A stretch of 64,000 nucleotides of DNA from Glandiceps talaboti (GCF_964340395.1 NC_135554.1:20737592-20801591); one strand, 5' to 3'. Numbered from the stretch's first letter, positions 27,260 to 47,213 are shown. Notes: generated by a model from the letters alone, not told the origin. Translations and numbers: made by a program.

Positions 27260-30200
27260 TTATTTCAGATCAAAGATCATGGTTTCAGGATTCTCCACAT
27301 AGGATTTCCAAAGATTGGAGAATCTGGCCATTGTTGCACCATCGATAACTCTGTGATCAGCTGACCAGCTTACATTCATTACATAAGCTTTATAAACTTG
27401 ATCATCCTCATCAAACCTTGGCACAGCCTTTGAGGAGGAAAGTAGAAAACATGAAATGATGTGAAACTAGCTTGCAAAAGTGAAAAAAGTCATAAATGTT
27501 GGTCTTGGCTTTTAAACAGTGAGTAATGACAGTCTGGACAGGATATACGATGTGTGGTATTCCTTCAACACCAAAAATGTAACAAATGACTCAAATGAAC
27601 GAAACTACACAATAAAAGTCAGTAAATAATATGGAAGACAAAGATGCTACTAAGCATTGATGTAAATGTTGATCATAAATTATGTCTTAGCAGGGATGTG
27701 TATAAAGGTTGGTAGCCAACAAAAACAACTGGCTACTCTGCAAATGTTTTGCTGACTATTTTTTCAAGAATTTGTTTGTGATTTTTTGTTTCAACCAGTA
27801 TATTCCCATCTGTGGGTAGGTTGGTAGTGTTTTTCATAGATATTAAATCAGCTACATCCCTGAATATTAGTATTAACCTTGAAATAAGACTTATGTATCA
27901 TAGCTTTAATTACATTGAGTGGTAAAATAACGAGCTGGACGAGATTTTGGAATATAGTAACAAATGTAAACATAAAGGATATATACCGTACTTAAAATAT
28001 ATATATATCTGTTTCATTGAAAAGCAAATATAAGGTACACCAGGTTGCATAACCAATAACATAATACATGTCATCACATTTGTTCCAAGTTTGAATGAAA
28101 TCAGGCAAGCATGGCAGTGACAGGACTATGAGTAATATGCAACCTTTCCTGAATACTTAAAGCTGCTCCCCCCCCCCCCCCCCATCCCAATCATCCATTG
28201 CCTGTTGGAGCCACAATGCCCACCATATCTGAGGTTACACCCCCCCCCCCCCAACACACACACACACACTAATCCAATTATCCTGCTTTACCTGTATTTT
28301 ACCAAGTGCACCAATGGCGACTTCTGGAAGCATTAATATTGGCTTGGCATATGTACCACCAATCTGAAATATTATCAAAAAATGGAAAAAAAGTTATTGA
28401 AAATTATTTTCAATAATTTCATAGCTAAGAGCAATGACATGTTAGTCCCTGGTACATCAATATTAGTTCTACATACACAGACATTTAATTTATACCACTA
28501 ACATTGTGATATCATACCATATTTGGTCAATAGGCAATTTCATTATTTCAATATAAACGTAATATGAGTACCACAGTATTCTACATTGTCTAGTTTTTTA
28601 AATTAAATCTACATCATAAAATAATAAATTTGATATAGTTTTGTTCTAATGTTCACTGCATTTATAAATTTGCAAGAATGGGTAAGTTGAGAATTATTTT
28701 GATGCTCTTTGGTGATTGTTGATGTTATGAGGATAGATACAATACATTATACATTAGACTGCATAGCATTTGTTGCAAACTGAAATGATACAATGTGTCA
28801 AATATATGCAATAAATAGAGTAGTACTTGAATTTGGACTTTTTCTAAATCCATCATTTTGATTTTGTTGAAAATGTCCATCACAAACAGTACATCTGACA
28901 TCAAGACTTACAGATCCAATATTGGAGAAAGTAAATGTTCCACCGCTCAAATCTTTAGTTCCTAATTGGCCAGCCAATCCAAGCTGGTGTAGTCTATTCA
29001 ACTCTGCGGCAATTTCAAACACCGACAATCCTTGTACATTTTTTACATTGGGTACTAATAAACCATTTTTTGTGTCCATGGCTATACCTATGTTGTGAGC
29101 TGCCTGTAAAGATAAAGAAAGCAATTAAATTTGATTTAACAAGTCAAGGGACTTAAAAGAGAGTTTGCACCTGTAAATATGGTGGTAGACACTTGAATGG
29201 AATCTCTGTATTACATTTTGAGTAGTTATGATGACAAATCAAAATACAGAGTCTGGAATGTAGTGGTTTTTGGCACTTTGCCAATTTAGAAGTGTTTCTT
29301 GGCACTTTGCCAAATAATCATTCAATTTGCATTTGTTCATAGCATTTATACATGCATCAACTATTTACAGTCACTCACCTTCTGAGTTAAATATTCACAC
29401 TTCTCATCTGTGTGTGCATTTAAAATTGGATAGTGGAGTAGTGCCATAGATGCTGCCTATTAAAAGAATATATAAACATTATCTGCAACTTTCCAAAAAA
29501 AGACAAAAGTATAATGGTCATTTTGATTGGCTAATACACTTCTGATAATCAGGTGCAATAGTTCCCTAACTAATCAATATCTGACTTGGTTCTTACTGAA
29601 AAAGGTCATTTTCAATACTGACGGCTCTGGCCTTGAAAGATAATTATACACATTCCGTTAATACTTCTGGAGGCATGGAGAGTTTTAATGAACAACATCT
29701 TTATGAAAACAGTTCAAGGCACTGCTAATAAGTAGACGATAGCATGATAGCTGAGTGAGTTTTCAAATACAGGAGGGGTGAGTACATTTCTGACAGTTAC
29801 GGCATATACATGTACCAATTTCAGAGAGTGGCTAACAAAGTTATTAGTATAAGAAGATTACATTAGATGCAGCACCTATCAGGTAGACGATTTATGTCAG
29901 CCATACTGAAAACAAGTTTACTTTGGAGTCAGTGATGCTAACTAATTATTTTCAGTCATGTTTTCTTACCTTCAAAAACACCGGCATGTATGACATCCTA
30001 ACACCTCTGTCTGATGCAACTTTTTTCAATTTTTCTCGTATATGAACAAGTTCAGTAACATCAAGTTCATCACAATATCCAAAGTGAGGCACTTGATTGG
30101 CAGCAATCATTGTTTTAACCATGACTTTCTGGAATCCTTTGATTTGTTCTTTGGTATCCTTGCCAACTACTGTGACAGGTCTAAAAGGTGCTGGCACTGC

Positions 30201-33200
30201 GACTGGTTGGGGTTTAGTAGGTGTTAGAGTTGGTGCTGGTTTAGGTGGTGGGGGCACAATTTCTGGTGTGAACACAGCTGGAGATTCAAAACACAAATCA
30301 ATCATTTCTGCAAGGATATTATAGTCTTGCCAACTGGATAAAAATCACTTTGTCTCGAGTGAAGAATTCACATACAGACATGCATAAAACATGTTATTCT
30401 GATTATATAGCCAGAGAATTCAAGCAGATTTCACTGACTTTACTACCTGAACAAAAACATTGATACTTTTGCATTCATTTCACCAACATTTTGAGATTAA
30501 GTTTTTAGGCAAAATAGTGAGTTAAATATAAATATAGGTAACCAATTTTTCATATAAACAGAAAACGATGCATGTACATGTAGTCAATTTGGTCATTTTT
30601 GGTTATTTCTTCTTCACTCACAATCTATACATACTACTATTCAAATCAACTTCCAAACACAACTTGAAAATTTTACCTGAATTTCGACTGCACTCTTCGG
30701 TCTTTGTCAACAGATTCTTAAACCATCATTGAACAGAGAAGGTATTTACTATAAATCATTTTACAGTATACAGATTTGTTCAAAGATTTGTTTACGTCCC
30801 TAAAAAAGAGAGAGAATTTACCTTGAGGAGCTCCTGCTTTCCCCTGTACAAATTTCAAGATATCTTCTTTCAGAATTCGGCCATCTTTGCCAGTTCCTTG
30901 CACATCATCTAAGTTTACCTGTAGTGAGTAAATATATATATTAGTGCAGATCAACTATACCACTGGGTATAAGAATGATATTATGATGGAAAATTACTAG
31001 TATACCCTCATGCAAGATTCACGAAAGTGAAAACAATTTTTTTTTTGACACATAGAAATTTCAATGGATTTTGTTGTTAGGATTTACAAAAAATGTCTGT
31101 GTTCTTAAATCTAAAACCATTGCATCATCATTTCAATGGGTGTGGTCGAGTGGTTAAACCACTTGCCTCTTCCCACCGTGGTCGGGGTTCAAACCCATTC
31201 ATGGTTTGATTAAATTTAACACACTGTGCATAAGAAGAGTGTCGTTCAGTTTGACTCTACTGAACTGCGCAGTTTTCCCCCGGGTACTCCTGCTTCCTCC
31301 TGCATTAACACTGAACCTATGAGAGATGACCCTCACTGGACTTCTTGGGAGACAAGTGTTTGTATACTTAAAGAACTATCCAATATAAATAAAGATTATT
31401 ACTTTTATTATTTATGTCAAAATACTTTGCAAAAATTAATTTGAAATACAACATCGTTATCTTTTCCTTTCACATTATACCTACATCATGTTCTTTAGCT
31501 ATCCTTCGTACAGCTGGTGTAGCTAGTGTTTTTGTTCCCTTTAGTGCTGGTCTTGTTCCTCCTCTTACAGTTGTTTCATCATCTGAATCACTGCTGGTGG
31601 ATACATCCTCCTCTGTTGATTCTACACATTCAAATAAAAGTTCAATAGTGTGAGTTTAAGTATATGATATAGGTTACAGTGTATCAAATTCTTTGTCATT
31701 GACAGTTACTTAGTTAGTTGTGACAAAGTTGGAGAGAACTATAGCACGTCATCAAGTTAAAGTTATCTTTTTTATACCTAACCAAATTTATACCCTTGTA
31801 ATTCTACATCACAACAACATGTGTCTGGCTCTGCTTCATGAGTTCTGCTGTACTAAAAAATAAGTCAAAACGTTATTTTCTAATATTATTTCACTTCAGC
31901 CATAATAATACTCAAGATCTAAGGGGCCTTGTCACTATGAGTCAAGACAAGTAGAAACAAGGCCCCTTAGGTTATTCATATTTTCCTTGGCTGAACAAAG
32001 AAAAAAATATATTGGGAAACAATATCTTATTGTGTTTGTATTTGAGTAAAATGAAGATTTTGACATCACAGTTTGGATGTTTTGATTACAAGAGCTACAT
32101 TGACATCTAGACTGTAAGATATGTTGTGTAACTCTGCCCTCAAATGCGTGCTGAAAGGAGTTGATTGATGTGCGAGGGTGCTCCATCATGCTGTACGGTA
32201 CCTTACCGACTAGTTGACATCATAATTTATCAAAAATAAGATAGTAATTACTTAATTGGAATCTGGAATTGGAAAGTGTTTTTCACGTGTGATAATTCTT
32301 GTTATCTACTACAGAAAATCATGTAAAAAAACATTTCAAGAACAGAGGATTACTTGATATCATCCATAAAAAAATATTTCTTACCTTTGGCAGAGCCTTC
32401 TAGTTCTATATCAACTAATGGTTGTCCAACTAATGCCATATCATCAACTGCATGGTGTAATTTTGTAATTTTACCATCGTATCGACTGGTGATCGTCACT
32501 GATGCTTTGTCACTTTGCACTTCACATATAGTGTCAAACTGATTGACAACATCACCAACATTTACATACCTAGGTAAAACACAAAATATTTCCCGGTCAA
32601 ACTGACTGACAACATGAACATTGACATATCTCTGTAAAACACAATTTGAAAGTATTTGAAAAGACTGTAATTAGCGAGGTTTATCTCGAGGTGAAATACC
32701 GTTTGAAGTCAATCTGTGTTTGTAATCAGAGTTAGTATTGATTAATAGTGCAATTTTGGGAAGTACTCAAATTTGGTAATATACAAGTGAATTGAAGTGC
32801 CCCCCCCCCCCCATGTCAGTCAACTTAACAATCTTATTAACCCTGTCATAGTGATAATTTACTCATTTGATACCCATAGTCACATCAATTGCAGTCAAAT
32901 TTATTAATCTTTGACATGTTTTTTTTTAAATAAATAAACATTGTATATTTATCTATAAATGCTATCTATCTATATTTGCCTTTACAAAAACGACCTTGCA
33001 TTTTACTAATGAAATGATGTGTGCACTTTCTCTTTTTTTGTTGAAAATGAAATCCTTGAATATATTCCATCACACAGTATGAGTTACAGGCTATAGATAA
33101 TTCTTATTTGCATATTCAAATAAAGTATATCAGAGTGAATCTTTACCATTCTATCAGAGTGACTTCACGAATGCCTTCACCAATGTCTGATAACTTAAAC

Positions 33201-34298
33201 TGTACAATTTCACCATGGCAGACTGACGTTGTATGCAATAACCTTGGTATAACTGACTGAGGCCTGAGTTTTAAGTGTCTTACACAGCTTTTCTGTGAAA
33301 TACTACCAAAAACACAGAACTGGCTTTGCTTTCCAATCCATGCAGATCTTGAAAATTGTCTCTGAAAAAGGAAATATTTTGAGGGTAAATTATTACATGG
33401 CAATTTTTCTGTAATACATATCTCAACTTTACAAAGTATAAAAAACTAAGAATTTACATGTCAGAAACTGGAAAACTCACAGGCACAGAAAAAGAAATGC
33501 CATTTTTTTTTCATAATTACACTAAAACTTAACTTTAGTATAATTCATGCACCACTGTACTTTATTGAAGTACAACAACGTACATTTTAACAAAAACTAA
33601 TGTTTGTCTAAAAAAATTCAAAATTCAAAATATATGGTTATACAAAATCAATATAATGTATAGTGAGTAAATCGGTGACAACTATATCACAGCCTACCAA
33701 AAACAAAAAACAAAAATATATCATCACTGACATATATGTATGAACAAATAATTATGTACAGATATTAAATAACATAATATCTATGCAATGATAGTTACAA
33801 TGCATTTTGTCAAACATACATATAAATTTATTCACATACAATGTAAAAATATAAGCATGACTAGGTTATTAAATATGTAAATATGTAACTATATCATGTA
33901 TTCTCCATTGCATGGAAACATCGTTGAGACAGTGTATTATTCTTTAATATTTTGTCGTTCTTTGTTGTTAACATGTTTGCTTATTGTAAACATAAACAAT
34001 AAGGCCTCGCCCCTATGGTACGTAGACAACGAGATCAGAAAGTGTATACACTGTTACACCGTGTACATGCAAATGTGCCGACACAGTGACCTAAATATTG
34101 GAGTTGATGTCCTCGAAATATTGCAATCGAAAATACCAACAACTCTTTGGATTAAAATTATGTATTTATATGTCATTGTCGTTCAAGTGATGTGTAAAAT
34201 TATATCTAGAAAGTTGTTCTCACCAATGCTACCGGTGTCTGCCTCAGCACAGGTCTTGCAACCATAAGCAATGGAAAGCGTCCACACATGGCAGCCAT
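27260..34298 (-). CDS. DBT: DBT, E2 of branched-chain 2-oxoacid dehydrogenase
   Basis: Dihydrolipoyl transacylase core of the mitochondrial complex that degrades leucine, isoleucine and valine. Ten exons in transcription order: 34298-34224, 33361-33147, 32569-32385, 31621-31485, 30918-30822, 30307-29970, 29456-29379, 29103-28912, 28363-28292, 27427-27260, giving 518 residues (human 482). The N-terminus is basic and acid-poor, fitting a mitochondrial presequence. The lipoyl domain starts near [15 protein letters not shown], with the lipoyl Lys in [11 protein letters not shown] (K about 118). The peripheral-subunit binding domain is [14 protein letters not shown]...[15 protein letters not shown] Pro-rich linker ([12 protein letters not shown]) follows, then the acyltransferase domain ([25 protein letters not shown]) ending with catalytic [12 protein letters not shown] (His about 488, Asp about 492). 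It looks fully functional. An AATAAA for this strand lies at 26919-26914. Confidence 0.96.
31136..31400 (+). mobile_element. tRNA-derived SINE
   Basis: The head resembles a tRNA with an A-box TGGTCGAGTGGTT and a B-box GGTTCAAACCC (31186-31196). The spacing is close to normal, but a full cloverleaf with acceptor stem is not evident. A body follows containing CCCCCGGGTACTCCTGCTTC and CACTGGACTTCTTGGGAGAC, and the element ends in an AT-rich AATATAAATAAAG tail. It is inserted in DBT intron 4 opposite to DBT transcription. Confidence 0.7.
31868..32026. mobile_element. Hairpin MITE family, copy A (DBT intron 3)
   Basis: An imperfect palindrome about 155 bp long. The arms share AAGGGGCCTTGTCACTA / ACAAGGCCCCTTAGGTTATT and, further out, TTCAGCCA / TGGCTGAA, then AATATTA / TATATTGGG. 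It is the same family as 36711-36863, 55174-55328 and 57485-57629. Confidence 0.7.
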
Positions 34299-34639
34299 TT
34301 TTACAAATGTTTATGCGCAGAGGTCAACGCGCTGTATCGGTTGACAAGCCCACGACAAGCCTACTTTTTAACCAATGACCAAACTCGCTTGACTACGGCA
34401 TACCTTGTGTACGTTTGCTATATCAGCCCACCTTTGATGTCAACTATTTGTTGAATACATGTTTCTCGGATAAGATAAACCACATTTTAACGTCCCAGAC
34501 TAATGACATTTGAACTTTCACCCCAAATTGTCAACACGTGTGAGGTGACATTGATTGCATGATCACGGCAATCGTCCGTAAGTTTGGAAGTATCGGTTTT
34601 GGGAAATTGGGGTATTACTCTGACAGCCGTTATCACAGG
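34299..34639. promoter_or_regulatory. Shared DBT/RTCA bidirectional promoter region
   Basis: Only 341 bp separate the two start codons, which point away from each other. It contains an E-box CACGTG (34535-34540) and no clear TATA box. The same head-to-head order of DBT and RTCA is known in human 1p21, which supports a conserved shared control region. Confidence 0.6.
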
Positions 34640-41424
<6,785 letters not shown>

Positions 41425-41451
<27 letters not shown>

Positions 41452-41780
41452 TACATTAGGGGAAAGGTAGACCAGCCAATCAAAACAGCAAGTTGGATTG
41501 GATTGCTCAGTCAGCAACTTTGAGACATGCATGTAATACAGCAAGCGGCATTGGATTGTCCAATCAACAAGTTTTAGACATTAGGGAAAAAGTAGACTGA
41601 GCCAATGAAAATACAGCGAGCTACATTGGTCTTTTTTAATCAGTAAGTTTGAAATGGCTAAGTAACCCAACCAGTTAAAACAGCGAATTGTATTAGTAAC
41701 TGTGAATCATTAGTAGAACAGTAGAATAGCTAATTAAAACAGCAACTTGCATTGCATTATGGGAACCCCCTGAGAATGAC
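41425..41780. repeat. Tandem repeat overlapping the RTCA stop codon
   Basis: About five diverged copies of a unit of roughly 55-75 bp, each with a GGATTG-CCAATCA-like start, AAGTTTGAGACATTAGGG-like middle and CCAATCAAAACAGCAAGTTG-like end. The first copy contains the last RTCA codons and the TGA (41449-41451). The rest lies in the presumed 3' UTR. Confidence 0.65.
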
Positions 41781-42168
41781 ATTACAATCATTTGTGATAT
41801 CTGCTGTCTAATAATAGACTCGATTGAGTTCCGTCTTTCATGACCTTCTAGTTACCCTGGATTAGCATTACAAATGTCATTTTGAATGACTTTACATTGA
41901 ATTGTAATAAATATGGTATTCAACTATTGTGTTCCCAGTTACACAGTATCTCTTCCAAAAACAGACATTTGTATTTTTGCTCCTAAACTGAGCTAAGGCT
42001 TTGAAGAGATATCAAACTCTCCTTTGGATTGAATAGTGTTTTCCTTTGCCTCCAGGAACACTCGGAGGTCATCATGGAAGTGATAAAATTAGGTAATGAA
42101 ATGGAACATATTTTACATATGTATCAACAAAGAGACAAGACAACAACATGTTTTCTGATATTTAAACC

Positions 42169-42174
42169 AATAAA
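42169..42174 (+). terminator. Candidate RTCA poly(A) signal
   Basis: AATAAA about 718 nt after the RTCA stop. It lies 5 bp from an inverted AATAAA that would serve the convergent EGF-CFC gene. Confidence 0.45.
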
Positions 42175-42178
42175 ACTA

Positions 42179-42184
42179 TTTATT
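42179..42184 (-). terminator. Candidate EGF-CFC gene poly(A) signal
   Basis: TTTATT on plus (AATAAA on minus), about 680 nt downstream of the EGF-CFC stop codon. This is a hexamer match only. Confidence 0.4.
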
Positions 42185-42866
42185 TCATTCTTTTCATCAA
42201 AACTTTTACAAAATTCAATTTTCAATAATAATTTGTACTTACAACTTTATCTAAAATATAGAACTGCACATATGTATGGGGTCACAGAGTGTGTTGAAAG
42301 TTAACATCAAAACCACAACACAGGAGGCTGTGAGCTAAAACAATAAATACAGGATCTTTAGTATTTACAATTTGCACAAATTATGTCTTTATACGACATC
42401 TCAGTTTCTTACCTAATAATCAATCAATGACAGTAGATGTCCATTTTAAAAAATAGAAACAAAAGAATTACAAGTTTAAAAAACGAAAAATCTACTGCAC
42501 ATCCTCTACAAAATAATAAAACTTTTCACTTATGATATTTAGTTTATGACCAAAAACTAAAATGGTGAACTCTTGAAGTTACTTCAAATGTAGACTATGT
42601 CATGTCACACCGCCCTCACAGGTGTACTCTAACAAAGGGTTTGCTGATGGTTGAGGGCGCCCTCCCAGAGTGCCTTATAGACTACTCCAAATATTGCAAA
42701 TACATAACTGACATCAATTTTCTGTTGTTTATATCATAATTTTTATGTGTTCATATCACCTGCTGAAATCTATGTTACACTGTCATCTTAATGTCTCAGC
42801 CAAGACAACGAATAAATTAGAGATATAAATAAGTTTTGAACTTATTTACAAGGTCACTGAATGTCG

Positions 42867-45800
42867 CTACCTATATATCACCATGACAACCAGTAAACAA
42901 AGCAGCCATTGTATTCTGGTATACATAGATGTTGTCGTAGCAGAGCTATCATATGAGTTTTCATACGAGTAGTAATAGTCGTCAGATTTCCTTGTTGTTG
43001 TTGTTGGTTCTATTGTTGTTAGTGGTGGAAACGTGACAACTTTCACGACATCATCGGAGATATCTGAAATGATAAGAGAAACAAAACTGTTATTAGTTAT
43101 TTCATGATAGCCATCCCAGAATGTTAGAATACTTTGTGTTCAGCCCTAATTTGCCTCTCTCTGAGGAGTTGGCCAGTGTGTGGGGGCGCTGTGTATCTTA
43201 CAGTCGACGGCCATCCATATTCCAATGAATTTGTATTAATAAACTATTTATTGAAGCCAATCTTATGTGCTGTGGTTCATGATTACAATGTCACAAACAC
43301 AGTTATGTTAGTATTGTGGTATTGAGTATGATGTATGGGTAACTGTGTCAAGAGGTTTCTATGAACCAAAGTCATATACACAATTTACCATGAATGTATT
43401 TATTTATTTACATATATTATTATGAAGAGCTAAGAAGCTAAGAAGTCATTGCCTATTTCAACATTGACGTTCAACATAAACTTCAGCCGGTGAGGGCGCA
43501 CTTGTCATCCGGGATGATATAAGGACGCCCCTGACGATGTATTTTACAGTCTTTCTGTACGTTTTGGAATATCGTCAATTTATATGCTAATGTCGAGTAC
43601 GTGTACTGCTCATTTCAATGTCTCTTCCAAAGTTCAACTTACCTCTAAAACAGTCACGTAGGCCCCTTGGAATACAGTAGAATTTGCCATTTCTACACAG
43701 ACAAGCATTACAGCCCATATTGATAGTTTCATCGTGTGGTACAGAGCCGCATGACTTTTGTTCCTCCTCACAATATTGACCACCATACTCATCGGGACAT
43801 ATGCAGAAACTGCCTAGCACCATAATGCCGCCATTAAAACATATATTCGCAGATTGTCGTGATGGAGACCAACCTGGGGAAAGAGCAGAAACAATTATCA
43901 AAATTTATAATCACTAAATAAATTATTACTAAGTACATGTATATAATCGCTACTACGTTAACAAGTTCAGTATCATACTGCAAGTACTACAAGAAAAGGA
44001 AAAGACGTGACCTAGATACGTACAAGCTTAGACCACTTAAGTCGTACAACACAGTGACAGGGAACTTGTGTGTGATGGGAAATGGATCTTGTGATACTCG
44101 CCAGGAAAAACTTAACTTTGGGTGGAGCTTCCAGAGAAGATTATTTACTTCGGATAGTAATATAAATTACTACACATTCTTTATAAGTTAAGACGAGTTA
44201 TGAATATTCATTTCATCAATGGTCGTACGTGCATGTCACCTCATTAGAAATATTTGGTGAACAAAAGACATGAGATGAATGAAAGAGAACTAATTCATGC
44301 ATAGGTATTTCACAATAACGTGTGAAATTGTCTTTAGAGTATTCTCAGAAGCGTCACACCATTAACATTTCAGTGACGAGTACAGTTTCTGTCCATCGAT
44401 ATTTTTATCATCACACGACCAAAAAGTTGCAGTAGAGAACCGATCGCCAAAATTATGAAATTCAATAACTGTGGATGGTTTATGCTATGCGCTAAGACTT
44501 AACTATAACGGATATATCTTTAATCCATGTTTGAGAAATTGCATTTTGGAACAAACAACACACGAGATAAAGTTCATATTACATGCAAGGGAATATCGAT
44601 TTTCTCTAGTTTATAATACACGTAGTTGATCAGGGGGAGTCGCTTCTATCCCCAGCTCAGTTTACAATTATTCTACAGCTATCATTCCATAGTCAACTTA
44701 CTGATAGAGGGAACAGAAACTACTATCCGTTCTATTTTTGTAATAATTGAAAAAAACTAGGATAACAAATTTACTAATTCAAGTGGTAAACTTTGATTAG
44801 TTTATTCGGGGGGAAAATTAGAAAAAATACTAAAACTAGGAAAGAACACGTGGAATGATACGATAAAATCGCGAGGATTAACACACAGCGTTGATGGGCG
44901 TCTGTGAATGTTTCCTCAGCAGGTCATCTTTTTGATCAAACAAAGTTAATCCACAGAATTCGATAATGGGCGCCTATCCAAACTTTGAATAATGCACAAC
45001 TAATTGCTAGTCAATGATAATGGGTACAATAAGGCTTACTGTGCTTTTGTAACAAGTTAGTTTCGATGTACTTCCTATTGTTTCACTAAGCCAGACCCAA
45101 ATCCCCATGTCTACTTTGGTTCCCTATCCTAGAGGTCTGTGATTCGTGTATGAAAACATTTACTTCTTTGGAGATGAAACACCACATCTCTTCCCATAAA
45201 AAAAGTAAGATAATTGTATCCACTGTGGTATCACACTAGCTATTCTGTCAACCGTTTAACCCCCACCAATGAACCATTACATAGCACCTCCCATTCTTTA
45301 CAAAATATTCACACGTATTCAGTTATGCTTTTATAATGCATTGAATAATATGACACAATTTTTTGAGTTAAAAATAACAACAAATGAAATGACTCAATAA
45401 TAATGTACACATTTTGCTGGATGGAATTTAGTTTAATATACTTTTACACAAGTGGACTTAATACTTCCTGGTCAGAATGCATGAATGAAGTGTTGTCAAG
45501 GAAATCGCAAATGGCGCCGCATGGGCCTTCATACAATGTTTACCCCCTACTCGAATTATGATAAGTATAACCATAGCTCCTAGGGTCAGTGGTATAACAA
45601 TTTAATACAGTTTTATCCTCGTTTTTTGTAAAAATGGACACAACGTCGTTAGTACTATATAGCAATTTTTAAAAACTGTTGCGATACTTGGAAACTGAAA
45701 TGTCAGTATGCACTCTAAGAGGTTAAAGAAATCGTAAACTAAACTTAGTTACTTACCATTGATTGTGAAAGATAAGGCACTTTGAAGCAGAATCGCCCTG

Positions 45801-46061
45801 AGAAACATTACGACCATGAGGTTCTTCGTCATTCTGCAAGTGAATATAGATAGAGGTTAGTTCAACCTTTGCATGTTAAACTTTCTGTGCAACATTTTCG
45901 TTAGTGGTCTGAGAGTAAACGTGGTATTGAGATGACACCGTGATTACCTCGCCATGACTATATTATTATTCATTAACAAAATAGATACATACAGGCATGC
46001 ACTGACTGAATGAATACACAAGCTCAACTTGCATTACTTACCTTAGCAAAACATTATCCAT
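42867..46061 (-). CDS. EGF-CFC protein (Cripto/Cryptic/oep family)
   Basis: Cell-surface co-receptor of the family that enables Nodal to signal through activin receptors. Coding exons in order: 46061-46042, 45833-45757, 43873-43643, 43063-42867, in continuous phase, 174 residues. The start is the ATG in CGAAAATGG (A at -3, G at +4); the next in-frame ATG is in exon 2. A hydrophobic signal peptide (LMVVMFLRAILLQSALSF) leads to a short linker and a reduced EGF domain (CFNGGIMVLGSFCICPDEY, then GGQYC). The CFC domain (CGSVPHDETINMGCNACLC, then CIPRGLRDC) keeps all six Cys. A Thr/Tyr-rich spacer and a C-terminal hydrophobic run (IQWLLCLLVVMVIYR, then stop) look like a GPI-attachment tail. Compared with human Cripto, the Cys82/Cys89 pair, the O-fucosylated Thr88 and the ALK4-contact Trp123 are replaced. 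Orthology to Cripto versus Cryptic cannot be told. Confidence 0.9.
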
Positions 46062-46176
46062 TTTCGTTTATCAGATGCTGTTGTATATTGTGCAGCTAAA
46101 ACTAGGGTATTTTGGTTAAGATCCTTGTGCATGTACAGTACAGAAAGCAATGAATCAGTCGAACATCAGTCCTGGT

Positions 46177-46184
46177 CTTATAAC
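46177..46184 (-). promoter_or_regulatory. Candidate TATA box of the EGF-CFC gene
   Basis: On the minus strand GTTATAAGAC lies about 120 nt upstream of the start ATG (46061) and would place initiation near 46150. It fits a tightly regulated developmental gene, but the call rests on the motif alone. Confidence 0.35.
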
Positions 46185-47213
46185 GCTCGTAATACTGCGT
46201 TGTAATTAACACATAGTTTATTATGCAAATCTACGCAACAGGGGTTTGTACAAAATAATGACGAACGATTGGTCGACCATTCTTACGTAAGTTCGCGCCC
46301 AAAACAAAACATGGTGACGTCCTGGGAAATGTGTATCACACCTAAACACAATAACCGGATAACAATCACCTGTGGCCATTACAGGTGGTCCATATTCGCA
46401 TGGAGGTAGCATCACGTCCTACCCCCATGATATTCGACACTTTACTGGAATATTTAATGTTTGCATTTGTCGTGGTATTAAATAACTCCTTTCCTGGTTT
46501 TACTGTTATTACTATAAATGATATCTCGCATGTAATGAGAAACTTGGGCAAATATAAGAATTAAAGATTTTCTTAAAACTCTCTTTTTTTCTACACTGCA
46601 GGGGTTATATAATATATACAAATTCCTTACACAGTGAAATAACCATCTAATTTTGATAATGTGTCAACAAAAATCTGTACGAGCTGGTACCAAGACTTCT
46701 TTACCAGTCCACGTTTATTGACACGAACAGGGTTACGTGGACAGACTGATGAGGTGTACCAGAGTAACGTGTTTTTTTGTATGTAATAACATTTTTATTT
46801 GGCTTATTACAAAGATAACAATACATCTCTTTTTTCGTAAATGGAAATTTCACAGAAACTTTTCTTGTTAAAGTTATCAATTACAAGAACTATCCATTTC
46901 TTAATATGTGCATTTACTTTACCTTTTCCAACTTCAATGTGAAACTCTACACTCTCTGAATATTCTGCAAGTATTTTTTGTATGCCATCAAATCCGTTTT
47001 TTTTTATTGAGTAACGTTTTATTACGGAGAAAGTTGGGGATATACAGGGTAGCTATCGTTAACCTATTACTTATAAATTCGTATATTTGGCAAATATAAT
47101 TCCATCTATCTGCCATACATATCATCCATTGCTCATCCGCGGATATGGTTGATGCGAAGTTTTATACAAAGTTGCCGTGATCGCAAAGGACTATGGGTTT
47201 AATATAGTCGCTG

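Noticed and set aside
31136-31210. A functional tRNA gene
   Set aside because: A- and B-boxes are present, but a closed acceptor stem is not evident and a SINE body with an AT-rich tail follows.
42029-42304. Plus-strand open frame of 91 codons after RTCA
   Set aside because: It lies between the RTCA stop and its probable poly(A) signal or just past it, has no recognised domain, and becomes low-complexity in its second half.
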